Assembly (NCBI GenBank): GCA_016179925.1
Contig: JACPCG010000099.1
Span: 1-42,917, forward strand
Length of the DNA: 42,917 nt
From: Candidatus Rokuibacteriota bacterium
GTDB taxonomy: Bacteria; Methylomirabilota; Methylomirabilia; Rokubacteriales; CSP1-6
Reading direction: 5' to 3'
In this document: one piece after another, positions 1-8,933 of the stretch
Layout of the letters: every line of letters starts with the position of its first letter
Numbering within the stretch: position 1 is the stretch's first letter
The notes under the pieces: generated by a model
The model's database searches: none
Told to the model about the DNA's origin: nothing
The model's input: only the letters and a program-made list of their open reading frames with translations
Translations under genes and position numbers: made by a program

Positions 1-500
1 TCGGTCACCGCGATCGCCAGCACGATCTCGTCGGCGCGGGGCGCGTCGTTGAGGCGGACCTCCATCGCGTCGTAGTGGGTGCGGACGAACGCCGCGTCCT
101 TGAAGTGGAGCGGCACGTCGATGGTCGTCCCGGGCCCGCCGAGCTTCTTGGCCGAGGGGATGATCGCCTTGCCGCCGCCGACCGCCGCGCGCAACGGAGC
201 GCCGAGCTTCGGATGAAGGAGCGCGGCGGCGTGCTCGTATTCGCCTCGCTCGCCGACGATGGCCGCTTTCCCGTAGGACTCGGCGGGCCCGCCGAGGGCT
301 TCGGTCGCCTTCTTGGCGAGCAGCGCCCCCAGCTCCTCGCCGGCGTCGATCAGGGGCGCCAGATCCTCCACGAACCGTCCGGCGAACGGGTTCTCGATGA
401 CGGCCACCGCGGCGGCCTTCCGCACCGCACGCTTCGCCGGGCGGCCGCCGTCGGCCAGGATCTCCTCCACGATCGTCACGAGCTTGCGGATGTTGACCAT
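1..500 (-). CDS. Amino acid synthesis family protein (PF06684-like), C-terminus beyond the window edge
   Basis: The reading frame starts at ATG 498-500 (protein begins MVNIRKLVTIVEEIL) and runs off the left edge after about 166 codons; the family is usually around 190 residues, so only a short tail is missing. The visible part has the family's pattern: an N-terminal helix, an 'AAVAVIENPFAGR' segment near residue 30, a Gly-rich 'GKAAIVGERGEYEHAAALLHP' stretch and a conserved 'HFKDAAFVRTHYDAMEVR' region near the end. Pfam's name suggests a link to amino acid metabolism, but no reaction is established for the family. The start lies 25 bases inside the end of the upstream DUF1015 gene, so the two are probably translated from one message. 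Family assignment is from recalled conservation. Confidence 0.75.
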   Translation of the reverse strand, partial: MVNIRKLVTIVEEILADGGRPAKRAVRKAAAVAVIENPFAGRFVEDLAPLIDAGEELGALLAKKATEALGGPAESYGKAAIVGERGEYEHAAALLHPKLGAPLRAAVGGGKAIIPSAKKLGGPGTTIDVPLHFKDAAFVRTHYDAMEVRLNDAPRADEIVLAIAVT

Positions 501-1738
501 TCTTCTCCCCCTTCCAGCCGGTGGAACACGAGCCCGTCGAGGAGCTTCGGGTAGAAGTGCGTGGATTTCTGCGGCAGGAGCTCGCCGCCGCGGACGACGG
601 CCTGCAACTCCTCGGGCGTGGTCGGCGCGATCAGGAACGCCGCCTGGCACTTGCCCTCCCGCGCGAGCCTGACCGCCTCGGCCTGATCGGCGGTGTAGTC
701 CACGTGCGTCTTGGCCTCCAGCATGTCGTCCGTGATGCCGAGCACGGGACGCAAGATCCCCTCGTGGAGGATCGACACGGCAAGCCCGCGCCAGGCCCGC
801 GAGGTGGAGTCCGGCCACTTGATCGCGTCGAACCGGTCGGCGCGCAGGCTGAGCGCGGCGGCCTGGTACCCGGCGACGACGCCGATCACCCGGTTCTCCG
901 GCACGAACGCGGCCGGGTCGGCGAGCGGCGCCACGTCGAACCACCGGCCCGCCGCGTCCACCAGGTCCGCGAAGTCGAAGCGGTCCACGCCGTGGACGAG
1001 GCGGTGGTTCGGCAGGATCGTGAGCCCCGGCGCCTCCAGGGCGAAGAAGGCCATGAGCTTGTGCCCGGCTGCCGGATGGCGGCGCGCGTACTCCACCGCC
1101 GTCTCGTACCGATGGTGGCCGTCGGCGATGATCACCTGCCGCGGCGCCATGAGCGACTGGACGCGCTCGATCGCGCCGGCGTCCATGACGCGCCAGAGCC
1201 GGTGCTGCTCGCCCCGGAGATCGCGCGCCTCGGCGATCGGCTCGCCCGCGGGCGCGGTCGCCTGCCGGAGGTCGCCGGTAGGATCGCCGACGAGCATGAA
1301 GAGGAGCCCGACGTCCGCGCGCGTCGCCTCGAGGAGGTCCATCCGATCGCGCTTGGGACCCGCGTGAGTTCTCTCGTGGGGGAGGACGACGCCTTTCGCG
1401 TAGTGCGACACCTCGCCGAGGGCGATGAACCCGGTGCGCGTCACCGGCCGCCCGCGCACCGCATACGTCTGCTGGTAGGGATAGAGGGCGGGCGCCGCCT
1501 CGCGCGCCCAGACGCCGTCGGCGAGCCACGCGTCGAGTGTCCGGCACGCCGTCGCGTACTTGTCCGCGCCGGGCTCCTCCCGCGGGTACGTGACACGCAC
1601 GATGTTCCACACGGAGAGCGCGTAGAGCTCGGCCTGCATCTCCGGGCGGATCTGGTCGTACGGTGGCGCGACGACGCGCGAGACATCACGCCCCGTGCCG
1701 CCGTGGAAGCGGTAGCCCGCGACCGCCTGGATCCGCAC
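476..1738 (-). CDS. DUF1015 family protein
   Basis: This 420-residue protein has the full length of the DUF1015 family. Recognisable landmarks are 'VVAPPYDQI' near residue 23, 'VVLPHERTHAGPKRDRMDLL' near 117, and 'IIADGHHRYETAVEYAR' near 205, where the ADGHHRYET motif is the family's best-conserved signature. The function is unknown; the paired His and acidic residues suggest a metal or phosphate site, but this is inference. ATG at 1736-1738 starts it, and its 5' side is directly bordered by the inverted-repeat element at 1757-1961. Its end overlaps the start of the amino-acid-synthesis gene by 25 bases, indicating co-expression. Confidence 0.85.
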   Translation of the reverse strand: MRIQAVAGYRFHGGTGRDVSRVVAPPYDQIRPEMQAELYALSVWNIVRVTYPREEPGADKYATACRTLDAWLADGVWAREAAPALYPYQQTYAVRGRPVTRTGFIALGEVSHYAKGVVLPHERTHAGPKRDRMDLLEATRADVGLLFMLVGDPTGDLRQATAPAGEPIAEARDLRGEQHRLWRVMDAGAIERVQSLMAPRQVIIADGHHRYETAVEYARRHPAAGHKLMAFFALEAPGLTILPNHRLVHGVDRFDFADLVDAAGRWFDVAPLADPAAFVPENRVIGVVAGYQAAALSLRADRFDAIKWPDSTSRAWRGLAVSILHEGILRPVLGITDDMLEAKTHVDYTADQAEAVRLAREGKCQAAFLIAPTTPEELQAVVRGGELLPQKSTHFYPKLLDGLVFHRLEGGEEWSTSASS

Positions 1739-1756
1739 GCTAATGCCTCGTCGGTG

Positions 1757-1961
1757 AAATCATGTTGAGAACCACGCGGGCCCGGGGCCGACGGGCGCGG
1801 GCGACAGCGGTCGCGGGACCACGCGGCACGCGTCCGCTGACCCGTTGCGGCTGGGCTCCAGCCGGGCGCACGCGGTCCGCTCTCCGCGTGGCGGGAACGG
1901 GCTCCCGCGACCCCTGTCGCACGCGCCCGCCGGCTCCGCCACGCGCTCGTTCACATAATTT
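1757..1961. repeat. MITE-like element, copy A, with terminal inverted repeats
   Basis: This non-coding stretch between the DUF1015 gene and the amidohydrolase has inverted arms. Bases 1787-1818 and 1903-1934 are reverse complements at 29 of 32 positions. The outer ends (AAATCATG at 1757 and the complement of CATAATTT at 1954-1961) also match. The central part (about 1816-1900) resembles the centre of the element at 37512-37728, including an identical 14-mer at 1847-1860. No credible protein is encoded, so mobility would depend on a transposase elsewhere. It could alternatively be a large bidirectional terminator or structured RNA. Confidence 0.6.
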
Positions 1962-1974
1962 CGCAGACGCGCCA

Positions 1975-3150
1975 TTAGTGGCCGCCTCCGGCGGGTCCCT
2001 GGCCTTTGATGACTTCGGCCGCGCGCGCGGCGGGGGGCGTGTTGCGGCTGCGCCCGATCGTGATCCGACCGTCGATCAGCACCATGGAAATGCCGGGCAG
2101 ATCGCCCGCGGCGAGCGCGCCAAGGGCGTCTTTCCCGATGCTTCCCGTCGGCGCGTCGCAAACCACCAGGTCGGCCTCCTTCCCGACGGCGGCCAGGCCC
2201 GCGCCGAGCTTGTAGACGCGCGCCGTGTTGCCCGTCGCGCAGGCGACCGCCTCGGCCGGCGCCATGCCGCCGAGCCCCGCGAGCAGCGAGAGCGTCCGGA
2301 GAACGCCGAGCGGGATGACGCCCGTGCCCGACGGCGCGTCGTTGCCGATGATGATCCTGTGGGTCGCCCTCGCGTCCATCGCCGCGCGGAGCGTGTGGAG
2401 CGCCGTTTTCATGTTGCCGCACTGGACGATCTCGAGCGCCATGTCGGTCGCGACGAGCCGCTCGATCTCCGCCGGCGTCATCGAGGTCGTCCCGCCGTTA
2501 ATGTGGCCGACCACGTCGGGGTTCGCCTCGAGGACGACCTCCGCGGTGATCGGGCTCGATCCCGCGATCGAGGGGCCGCCGGTGTGGATCGTCACGGTCA
2601 TGCCGTGCTGTTTCGCCCAGCGGACCATCGGCGCCGCGTCCTTCCCCGTCCTCACGGACCCGAGCCCGATCTCGCCGACGAGCCTGACGCCCGCGGCGGC
2701 CATGTCGGCGAAATCCTGCTCGACCATGCCGAGCTCGAGGATCGGCGCTCCCGCGTGGACTTTCACGCCTCCGGGCCTGAAGTTCGCGTAGGCCTTGGCC
2801 GCGACGATCGCGAGCGCCTTCAGCCCGACGATATCTTTCGGCCGGCCCGGCAGGTGGACCTCCCCGGCCGAGATCGCGGTCGTCACCCCGCCGTTCATCG
2901 CCGAGTCGATGAAATCCACCGTCCGCTGGCGCGGCGTGAAATCGCCGAAGACGGGGTGGACGTGCGAATCGATGAGCCCGGGCATGACGGTCGTGCCCTT
3001 CGCGTCGATCACCGTGTCGGCGTCCTCATCGAGGCGCCGGCCCACGGCCGCGATCCGGCCGTCATGGATCACGATCGAGTCGGCGTCGAGGAGAGGCCCG
3101 TGGATGTCCCCGCTGACCAGCGTGCCGATGTTGCGGATCAAGGTCTTCAT
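1975..3150 (-). CDS. Enamidase-like metal-dependent amidohydrolase
   Basis: This 391-residue amidohydrolase resembles the enamidase of Eubacterium barkeri nicotinate fermentation, which hydrolyses 6-oxo-1,4,5,6-tetrahydronicotinate. Shared features recalled from that protein are the 'KTLIRNIGTLVSGDI' N-terminus, 'PRQRTVDFIDSAMNGGVTT', 'HLPGRPKD', 'TIHTGGPSIAGSS', 'MALEIVQCGN', 'GNDAPSGTG' and 'KEADLVVCDAPTGS'. The metal-binding HxH is in 'GLIDSHVHP' near residue 65, with later His in 'IHTGG' and 'GHINGG' and Asp in 'GNDAPSG'. ATG 3148-3150 follows a purine-rich AAGGGGGC site; a longer upstream frame lacks support. No other nicotinate-degradation genes are nearby, so the true substrate may be another cyclic enamide or amide. 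Confidence 0.8.
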   Translation of the reverse strand: MKTLIRNIGTLVSGDIHGPLLDADSIVIHDGRIAAVGRRLDEDADTVIDAKGTTVMPGLIDSHVHPVFGDFTPRQRTVDFIDSAMNGGVTTAISAGEVHLPGRPKDIVGLKALAIVAAKAYANFRPGGVKVHAGAPILELGMVEQDFADMAAAGVRLVGEIGLGSVRTGKDAAPMVRWAKQHGMTVTIHTGGPSIAGSSPITAEVVLEANPDVVGHINGGTTSMTPAEIERLVATDMALEIVQCGNMKTALHTLRAAMDARATHRIIIGNDAPSGTGVIPLGVLRTLSLLAGLGGMAPAEAVACATGNTARVYKLGAGLAAVGKEADLVVCDAPTGSIGKDALGALAAGDLPGISMVLIDGRITIGRSRNTPPAARAAEVIKGQGPAGGGH

Positions 3151-3306
3151 GAGGCCCCCTTCTCGCTCACGGGCCCAGATTCTGTCAGATGGGTCCGGCC
3201 CGTCGCAACCCGGGCACGCACCCGCATGATCCGCCACCGGCGCGCCATCGGCATCGCCGTCTCGCCGAACGCGCCCCGGACGGGCCCGCCGGCGGGATCC
3301 ATCACG

Positions 3307-4089
3307 TCAGTGGCGCAGGATCTGGCTCAGGAACAGCTTGGTCCGCTCCGAGCGCGGACGGCTGAAGAACTCCTCGGGCGGGCTGTCCTCGACGATCTGG
3401 CCCTCGTCCATGAACATCATGCGGTGGGCCACCGTCCGGGCGAAGCCCATCTCGTGGGTGACGACCAGCATGGTCATTCCGCTCTCGGCGAGCTCGACCA
3501 TCACGTCGAGGACCTCCTTGATCATCTCGGGGTCGAGCGCCGAGGTCGGCTCGTCGAACAGCATGATCTTGGGGTTCATGCACAGCGCTCGGGCGATCGC
3601 GACCCGCTGCTGCTGACCCCCGGAGAGCTGGGCCGGATACTTCCGCGCCTGCTCGGGGATCCGCACCCGCTCCAGATACTTCATGGCGGTCTCCTCGGCC
3701 TCGCGGCGCGGCAGCCTGCGCACCCAGATCGGGGCGAGCGCCAGGTTCTCCAGCACGGTGAGGTGCGGGAAGAGGTTGAACTGCTGGAACACAATGCCCA
3801 CCTCGCTGCGGATCTTCTCGATGTGCTTGAGGTTGCCGGTCAGCTCGGTCCCGTCGACGACGATGCGTCCACGCTGGTGATCCTCGAGCCGGTTGATGCA
3901 CCGGATCAGGGTCGACTTGCCGGACCCCGAGGGCCCGCAGATGACGATCCGCTCGCCCCGGTGGACGGTGAGGCTCACGTCCCGCAGCACGTGGAACGCG
4001 CCGAACCACTTGTGCACGTTCCGCATCTCGATCATGACCTCGGACGACACGGGGCTGCGTGCCGCCGGCGCCCGTCCTGCCTCCACCAT
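3307..4089 (-). CDS. aapP: General amino-acid ABC transporter, ATP-binding subunit
   Basis: The 260-residue ATPase powers the amino-acid importer encoded just upstream. It has Walker A 'GPSGSGKST' near residue 51, signature '[15 protein letters not shown]' near 155, Walker B '[12 protein letters not shown]' near 175 and the switch histidine in 'VVTHEMGF'. This is the pattern of the GlnQ/AapP polar amino-acid subfamily. The ATG at 4089 is preceded by GGGGGAGG, supporting the start upstream of the core '[14 protein letters not shown]'. It is the last gene of the aapJQMP order, 19 bases after aapM. The enamidase-like gene follows on the same strand after 156 bases, in which I see no clear terminator. 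Confidence 0.93.
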   Translation of the reverse strand: MVEAGRAPAARSPVSSEVMIEMRNVHKWFGAFHVLRDVSLTVHRGERIVICGPSGSGKSTLIRCINRLEDHQRGRIVVDGTELTGNLKHIEKIRSEVGIVFQQFNLFPHLTVLENLALAPIWVRRLPRREAEETAMKYLERVRIPEQARKYPAQLSGGQQQRVAIARALCMNPKIMLFDEPTSALDPEMIKEVLDVMVELAESGMTMLVVTHEMGFARTVAHRMMFMDEGQIVEDSPPEEFFSRPRSERTKLFLSQILRH

Positions 4090-4108
4090 CGCGTCCTCCC
4101 CCGCGCCC

Positions 4109-5416
4109 TCAGCGCCCGGTGTGGAGCGCGCGCTCCAGGTGCTGGCTGTAGCGCGACATGCCGAAGCAGAAGAGCCAGAAGCCGAACCCGGTGAACACGT
4201 AGCCCTCGATGGCGAACCCGAGCCAGTTGGCGTTGCTGGCCGCGGCCTGGGCCATGCCGAGGAAGTCGAACAGGCCGATGATCAGGACGAGCGTGGTGTC
4301 CTTGAACAGGCCGATGAAGTTGTTGACGATCCCGGGGATCACGATCTTGAGGGCCTGCGGCAGCACGACCAGCCCCATCGTCCTCCAGTACCCCAGCCCG
4401 AGCGCCTCGGCCGCCTCGTACTGGCCCTTGGGGATCGCCTGGAGCCCGCCGCGCACCACCTCCGCCATGTAGGCAGACGCGAAGATGGTCACGCCGAGCA
4501 GCGCCCGCAGCAGCTTGTCGAAGTTCACGCCCTCCGGCATGAAGAGGGGGAACATGTTGGAGGCCATGAACAGCACGGTGATCAGCGGCACGCCGCGCCA
4601 CACCTCGATGAAGGCCACGCAGATCCCTCGGACCACCGGCAGCTCGGAGCGCCGCCCGAGGGCCAGCAGGATGCCGAGCGGCAGCGAGCCGACGATGCCG
4701 ACCGCGGCGATCACCAGGGTGAGGAAGAGCCCGCCCCACAGCCGGGTCTCGACCATCGGCCAGAGATGGACAGACACGGTCAGCGGGGCCGAGCCCAGCA
4801 GCCGTTCGCCGAGCGCGAGCCAGGCGAGCGCGCCGAGGGCGAATACGGGGTAGGCGCGGCGCCAGCCGGCGATCCACGCCCGGTCCCGGAACGCGGGCGC
4901 AAGGCGGACGGCCGTGCCGCCGATCAGGGCGAGGATCACGGCAAGGGTGACGAGGCTGACGGTGAGGCTCCCGCCCACAAACAGGTAGAAGGCGATGACC
5001 GGGTAGACGACCAGCAGGAACACGCCGACCCAGTGCTTCCAGGGGAACCGGGGCACGACCAGGAGGGCGCCCGCGCCCACGAGTAGACCGTACCCCGCGT
5101 TGATGCGCCAGATCTCCTCCCGGGGGTACAGGCCGTACATGAGCCGCTCGAACCAGACGCGGATGAACACCCAGCACGCGCCCTCGCGCCGGCACGCCTC
5201 CCGGGTGCTCCCGACCCAGTCGGCGTCGATGAAGGCCCACCTGACCAGCGGCGGGATGACCAGGTACAGGATGTAGAGCGCGAGGAACGTCAGGGCGGCG
5301 TTCAACGGGGACGAGAACAGCTTCTGGCGCAGCCAGCCGACCACGCCCACCGTCGCTGCCGAGGGGCGCAGGGCCAGGGGGTGCTCCTGCTGGACCGGCT
5401 GGGCCCGCCCCGCCAC
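4109..5416 (-). CDS. aapM: General amino-acid ABC transporter permease (second)
   Basis: This 435-residue inner-membrane permease has hydrophobic helices from about residue 40, a long N-terminal region typical of AapM/BztC-type subunits, and the His/Glu/Gln/Arg/Opine permease domain in the C-terminal 220 residues. The ATPase-coupling (EAA) loop is visible as '[25 protein letters not shown]'. The N-terminal insert with Cys and charged residues ('[15 protein letters not shown]') near residue 70 lies between membrane spans and would be periplasmic. It starts three bases after the aapQ stop codon, so the pair is tightly coupled and presumably forms the heterodimeric channel. Confidence 0.92.
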   Translation of the reverse strand: MAGRAQPVQQEHPLALRPSAATVGVVGWLRQKLFSSPLNAALTFLALYILYLVIPPLVRWAFIDADWVGSTREACRREGACWVFIRVWFERLMYGLYPREEIWRINAGYGLLVGAGALLVVPRFPWKHWVGVFLLVVYPVIAFYLFVGGSLTVSLVTLAVILALIGGTAVRLAPAFRDRAWIAGWRRAYPVFALGALAWLALGERLLGSAPLTVSVHLWPMVETRLWGGLFLTLVIAAVGIVGSLPLGILLALGRRSELPVVRGICVAFIEVWRGVPLITVLFMASNMFPLFMPEGVNFDKLLRALLGVTIFASAYMAEVVRGGLQAIPKGQYEAAEALGLGYWRTMGLVVLPQALKIVIPGIVNNFIGLFKDTTLVLIIGLFDFLGMAQAAASNANWLGFAIEGYVFTGFGFWLFCFGMSRYSQHLERALHTGR

Positions 5417-5419
5417 GCC

Positions 5420-6628
5420 CTACCGCTCCACCAGGGCGATCCGGCGGTTGTACACGTTCATGAACAGGGAGATCAGCAGGCTGAAGGTGAGGTACACCGC
5501 CATGGTGACGGCGATGATCTCGACCGCCTGGCCGGTCTGCATCAGGACCGTGCCGGCGAACACCAGCACCAGGTCCGGGTAAGCGATCGCCGCGGCCAGC
5601 GAGGAGTTCTTGGTCAGGTTCAGGTACTGGCTGGTGAGCGGGGGAATGATGATTCTGAGCGCCTGGGGGATGATCACCAGCCGGAGCATCTGCCCGCGCG
5701 TGAGGCCGAGGGCCTGGGCCGCCTCGGTCTGCCCGTGGCTCACGCCCAGGATCCCCGCGCGCACGATCTCGCCGATGAACGCGGCGGTGTAGGTGGACAG
5801 CGCGACGACCAGCGCCACGAGCTCCGGGATCAGCTCCATGCCGCCCACGAAGTTGAACCCCTGCAGGACCGGGTACTCCCAGCGCAGCGGGAAGCCGGTC
5901 GCCGTCGCGGCCAGGAGCGGCAGGCCCACGAGGAGGGCGAGGGAGACGGAGACCGTGGGGAACGGCTCCCCGGTGCGGTCCCGCCGCCGGCGCGCCCAGC
6001 GCGCCAGCACGACCACGGCCACGAGGGCGACGACGAGCGCCAGCGGGATCGCGCCGAAGCCGGGCTCGAGGATCGGCTGCGGCGAAAAGAGCCCGCGGTT
6101 GTTGAGGAAGAAGGCGTCGAGGACCGTCACGCTCTGGCGCGGCCCGGGGAGCTGACGCAGGATCCCGAAGTACCAGAGGAAGAGCTGGAGCAGCAGCGGC
6201 AGGTTGCGAACCACCTCGACGTAGGCGGCGGCGAGCGTGGCGATCAGCCAGTTCCGCGACAGGCGCATGATGCCGAGCACGAACCCCAGGAGGGTGGCCA
6301 GCACGATGCCGATGCCCGAAACCAGCATGGTGTTCAGGAGACCCACCAGGAACGCCCGGAGGTAGGTATGCTCCTCGGCGTACTCGATGAGGCTCATCGA
6401 GATGCCGAACCCGGCCGTGCGCCCGAGGAAGCCGAAGCCGGAGGCGATGCCCTGCTTCGAGAGGTTGGCGATCGTGTTGTTGACGATGAACACGCCGAGA
6501 CCGACGACCCCGGCGAGGGCGAGGACCTGGAAGACGAGCGCCCGGAGGCGAGGGTCCTGCCACACCGGCGGCTTGCCGGGCGGCTCAGACTCAGCCAGCG
6601 GGTCGCGCGCGCCGGTCACACGATACAC
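5420..6628 (-). CDS. aapQ: General amino-acid ABC transporter permease (first)
   Basis: This 402-residue permease begins with a soluble segment ('PPVWQDPRLRALVFQ') common to AapQ/BztB. It has membrane helices from about residue 30 and an ATPase-coupling loop 'EAAQALGLTRGQMLRLVIIPQALRI' near residue 295. 'VVRNLPLLLQLFLWYF' is characteristic of the family. The chosen start is GTG 6626-6628; a second in-frame GTG lies at 6617-6619 and cannot be excluded. Translation would begin just beyond the 12-bp stem-loop at 6631-6663, so that structure could control how much permease is made relative to the binding protein. Confidence 0.9.
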   Translation of the reverse strand: MYRVTGARDPLAESEPPGKPPVWQDPRLRALVFQVLALAGVVGLGVFIVNNTIANLSKQGIASGFGFLGRTAGFGISMSLIEYAEEHTYLRAFLVGLLNTMLVSGIGIVLATLLGFVLGIMRLSRNWLIATLAAAYVEVVRNLPLLLQLFLWYFGILRQLPGPRQSVTVLDAFFLNNRGLFSPQPILEPGFGAIPLALVVALVAVVVLARWARRRRDRTGEPFPTVSVSLALLVGLPLLAATATGFPLRWEYPVLQGFNFVGGMELIPELVALVVALSTYTAAFIGEIVRAGILGVSHGQTEAAQALGLTRGQMLRLVIIPQALRIIIPPLTSQYLNLTKNSSLAAAIAYPDLVLVFAGTVLMQTGQAVEIIAVTMAVYLTFSLLISLFMNVYNRRIALVER

Positions 6629-6630
6629 GG

Positions 6631-6663
6631 CGGGGCATGCCCGATGCGGCCGGGCATGCCCCG
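6631..6663 (-). promoter_or_regulatory. Intercistronic stem-loop between aapJ and aapQ
   Basis: Bases 6631-6642 and 6652-6663 are perfect 12-base reverse complements (CGGGGCATGCCC) separated by nine bases. The hairpin sits in the 57-base gap after the binding-protein stop and ends two bases before the aapQ start codon. There is no following T-run, so it is unlikely to be a full intrinsic terminator. By analogy with known periplasmic-binding-protein operons, it may protect the aapJ message end or reduce downstream expression. Confidence 0.7.
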
Positions 6664-6685
6664 GGCTCGAAGACGGGTTCTCGGG

Positions 6686-7708
6686 CTACCGCACCGGCAT
6701 CGGGTACTGCAGGCCGCCATTCTTCCAGAGCGCGTTGGCCCCGCGCTCGAGCTTGAGCGGCGTCCGGGGTCCCACGTTGCGCTCGTAGATCTCGGCGTAG
6801 TTGCCGACCTTCTTGACGATGTTGTAGGCCCACTCGTTCCCCACCCCGAGGTTCTTGCCCATGTCCCCCTCGAGGCCCAGCAGCCGCTTCACGACCGGGT
6901 CCTTGGAGCCGGCCTTCATCTGGTCCACGTTCTCGGAGTTCACGCCGTACTCCTCGGCCTCGAGCATGGCGTAGAGGACCCACTTGACGAGATCGAACCA
7001 CTGGTCGTCGCCGTGGCGCACCACCGGACCCAGCGGCTCCTTGGAGATGATCTCCGGGAGCACGACGTGGTCGTCGGGATTCTTCATCTTGAGGCGCTGG
7101 GCGGCGAGGCCCGACCGGTCGGTGGTGTACACGTCGCAGCGCCCGGCGTCGTAGGCGCCCACCACCTCGTCGGCCTTCTCGTACACCACGGGCTTGTAGG
7201 TCATGCGGTTCGCGCGGAAGTAGTCCGCCAGGTTGAGCTCGGTGGTCGTGCCGATATTCACGCACACCGACGCGCCGTTGAGCTGCTTCGCGCTCCTGAC
7301 GTTGAGCTTCTTGGGCACCATGAACCCCTGGCCGTCGTAGTACGTCACGCCCGTGAAGTTCAGGCCGAGAGCCGTGTCCCGCACGAGGGTCCAGGTGGTG
7401 TTGCGCGAGAGCACGTCGACCTCGCCCGACTGCAGGGCCGTGAAACGCTCCTTGGCGGACAGCGGCAAGTACTTGACCTTGCCCGGCTCGCCGAAGATCG
7501 CCGCGGCGACGGCCCGGCACACGTCCACGTCGATCCCCGTCCAGTCGCCCTTGGCGTCAGGGTTGGAGAAGCCGGGCAGCCCCTGGCTCACGCCGCACCG
7601 GACGAAGCCCTTCTTCTTGACGTCGTCCAGCGTCCCGGCGTCGGCGGCGGCGACCACGGTTACGCACAGCGCTGTGAGTATCCCGAGTGTCCTGATGAGT
7701 TGGCGCAT
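6686..7708 (-). CDS. aapJ: General amino-acid ABC transporter, periplasmic binding protein
   Basis: The 340-residue exported receptor delivers amino acids to AapQ/M. It starts at ATG 7706-7708, preceded by GGAGGAATG, and opens with a Sec signal peptide (RQLIRTLGILTALCVTVVAAADA). The mature domain has the bacterial extracellular solute-binding family 3 hallmarks: 'GFVRCGVSQGLPGFSNPD', 'WTGIDVDVCRAVAAAIFG', 'VDVLSRNTTWTLVRD' and 'SVCVNIGTTTELNLADYF'. The length equals typical AapJ/BztA. It is the first gene of the operon, with a leader of about 90 bases and a good sigma70-type promoter at 7801-7830. Confidence 0.93.
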   Translation of the reverse strand: MRQLIRTLGILTALCVTVVAAADAGTLDDVKKKGFVRCGVSQGLPGFSNPDAKGDWTGIDVDVCRAVAAAIFGEPGKVKYLPLSAKERFTALQSGEVDVLSRNTTWTLVRDTALGLNFTGVTYYDGQGFMVPKKLNVRSAKQLNGASVCVNIGTTTELNLADYFRANRMTYKPVVYEKADEVVGAYDAGRCDVYTTDRSGLAAQRLKMKNPDDHVVLPEIISKEPLGPVVRHGDDQWFDLVKWVLYAMLEAEEYGVNSENVDQMKAGSKDPVVKRLLGLEGDMGKNLGVGNEWAYNIVKKVGNYAEIYERNVGPRTPLKLERGANALWKNGGLQYPMPVR

Positions 7709-7800
7709 GACATTCCTCCAGGTCGGAGAGTTGCCGGCGCCCGGCGTCGGCCTCGGCTGACGGCCCGGGCTCACGCGCCTACGATCTCGCGCGTGGTGGC

Positions 7801-7830
7801 ACCCTACGGGTCCGGCCACGCCCTTGTCAA
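7801..7830 (-). promoter_or_regulatory. Predicted sigma70-type promoter of aapJQMP
   Basis: Reading the minus strand, a perfect TTGACA (complement of 7825-7830) is followed after 18 bases by TAGGGT (complement of 7801-7806). It is about 90 bases upstream of the aapJ start. The -10 box is weak (3 of 6), as might suit a regulated nutrient operon. The -35 box lies 11 bases from the ATG of the divergent small secreted protein. Confidence 0.5.
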
Positions 7831-7841
7831 GAGGCCGTATC

Positions 7842-8192
7842 ATGGCGTCCGTGGGTCGGTCGTCTGCGCTCGCCGCCCTCTCGATCCTGGGCCTCGTCGT
7901 GTACGGGGGGCGCCCGGCGAGCGCCCAGCTCAACTGCAACGTGGGCGTGGACTTCTATCCGGGCGGCGCGATCCGGAGCTGCACACTCAACGGCCACCAC
8001 CGCTTCCACACGGCGCAGGGCCCGCTCACCTGCGCGAGCGGGCACGTGCTCGTCCAGTACGAGAACGGCCGGCTCCAGAACTGCATCCTGGCCCAGCCGC
8101 TGATCTCCGGCTCGCTCACCTGCGAGGCCGGCAGCCGCGCGGAGTTCCGGCCCGATGGCACGCTGGCGGGGTGCCAGGCGTCGCGACCGTGA
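7842..8192 (+). CDS. Small secreted Cys-rich repeat protein of unknown function
   Basis: The 116-residue product has a clear Sec signal peptide (hydrophobic core 'ALAALSILGLVVYG', likely cleavage after ASA-Q near residue 28). The mature part of about 88 residues holds six cysteines (residues 32, 47, 64, 81, 94, 111), suggesting three disulphides. It contains a loose tandem repeat of about 30-34 residues, each with a hydrophobic-F/Y-x-x-(D/N)G-x-hydrophobic-x-x-C turn: 'FYPGGAIRSC', 'QYENGRLQNC', 'FRPDGTLAGC'. This recalls MORN/YwqK-type beta-hairpin repeats, but I do not recognise the family. ATG 7842 is preferred over an upstream TTG (7824) because AAGAGG lies at proper spacing. It diverges from aapJ and converges on livF. 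Confidence 0.75.
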   Translation: MASVGRSSALAALSILGLVVYGGRPASAQLNCNVGVDFYPGGAIRSCTLNGHHRFHTAQGPLTCASGHVLVQYENGRLQNCILAQPLISGSLTCEAGSRAEFRPDGTLAGCQASRP

Positions 8193-8228
8193 TGCCGCGC
8201 CGGGCGAGGAGCTTGGGACCACTCAGCG

Positions 8229-8933
8229 CTACCGGCGCACGCCGACGTGCCTCAGCAGGACCTCGGGCTCGGCGGCGAGCTCGGCCGGCGTGGCGTGGCG
8301 CGCGATGCGGCCGTTCTCGATGAGGGCGACGCGATCGGCGACCCGGAGGACGGCATCGACCTTCTGCTCCACGAGCAGGATCCCGACCTGGCGCGCCTTG
8401 AGCGCGACGATCGTGTCGAGCAGGCGACCGACGAGGGTGGGCATCAGCCCCTCGCTGGGCTCGTCCAGCAGGAGGAACTCGGGCCTGGCGCAGAGGGCGC
8501 GCGCGGTGGCCAGCATCTGCTGCTGACCGCCCGAGAGCGTGCCGGCCCGCTGGCGCAGCCGATCTCGGAGCATGGGGAAGAGGCCGAGGACGGGCTCGAG
8601 CGTGTCCTCGCCGCCGCCGCGCACGAGGAGCCCCATGCGGAGGTTTTCCTCGACGGTGAGGGACGGGAAGAGCCGGCGGCCCTGCGGGACATAGGCGATG
8701 CCGCGCCCGGGGATCTCGTGGGGGCGAAGCCGGCCGAGCTCGGTGCCGTCGAGCCTGATCGTCCCCGATCGCGGGCGGATGAGCCCCATGATCGCCCGGA
8801 GCGTCGTCGTCTTGCCCGCGCCGTTCCGGCCCAGCAACCCCACGATCTCCCCGGCCTCGACGTGGAGCGAAATGTCTTTCAGGATCTGGACCTCCCCGTA
8901 GAAGCAGTTGACGCCCTCGAGCGCGAGCCTCAT
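8229..8933 (-). CDS. livF: Branched-chain-type amino-acid ABC transporter, ATP-binding subunit
   Basis: This 234-residue ATPase shows Walker A 'GRNGAGKTT' near residue 37, signature 'LSGGQQQMLATARAL' near 134 and Walker B 'FLLLDEPSEGL' near 155, the order and spacing of LivF. The 'PSEGLMP' after Walker B is typical of LivF rather than LivG. Its ATG (8931-8933) overlaps the stop of livG by four bases. It is the last gene of the operon and converges on the small secreted protein with only 36 bases between; I see no strong hairpin there. Rokubacteria-like genomes carry many Liv paralogues, so the ligand need not be leucine. Confidence 0.92.
   Translation of the reverse strand: MRLALEGVNCFYGEVQILKDISLHVEAGEIVGLLGRNGAGKTTTLRAIMGLIRPRSGTIRLDGTELGRLRPHEIPGRGIAYVPQGRRLFPSLTVEENLRMGLLVRGGGEDTLEPVLGLFPMLRDRLRQRAGTLSGGQQQMLATARALCARPEFLLLDEPSEGLMPTLVGRLLDTIVALKARQVGILLVEQKVDAVLRVADRVALIENGRIARHATPAELAAEPEVLLRHVGVRR

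Noticed and set aside
6631-6663. Hairpin as an intrinsic terminator of aapJ
   Set aside because: No T-run follows and the permease genes downstream have no separate promoter that I can find, so full termination there would silence them.
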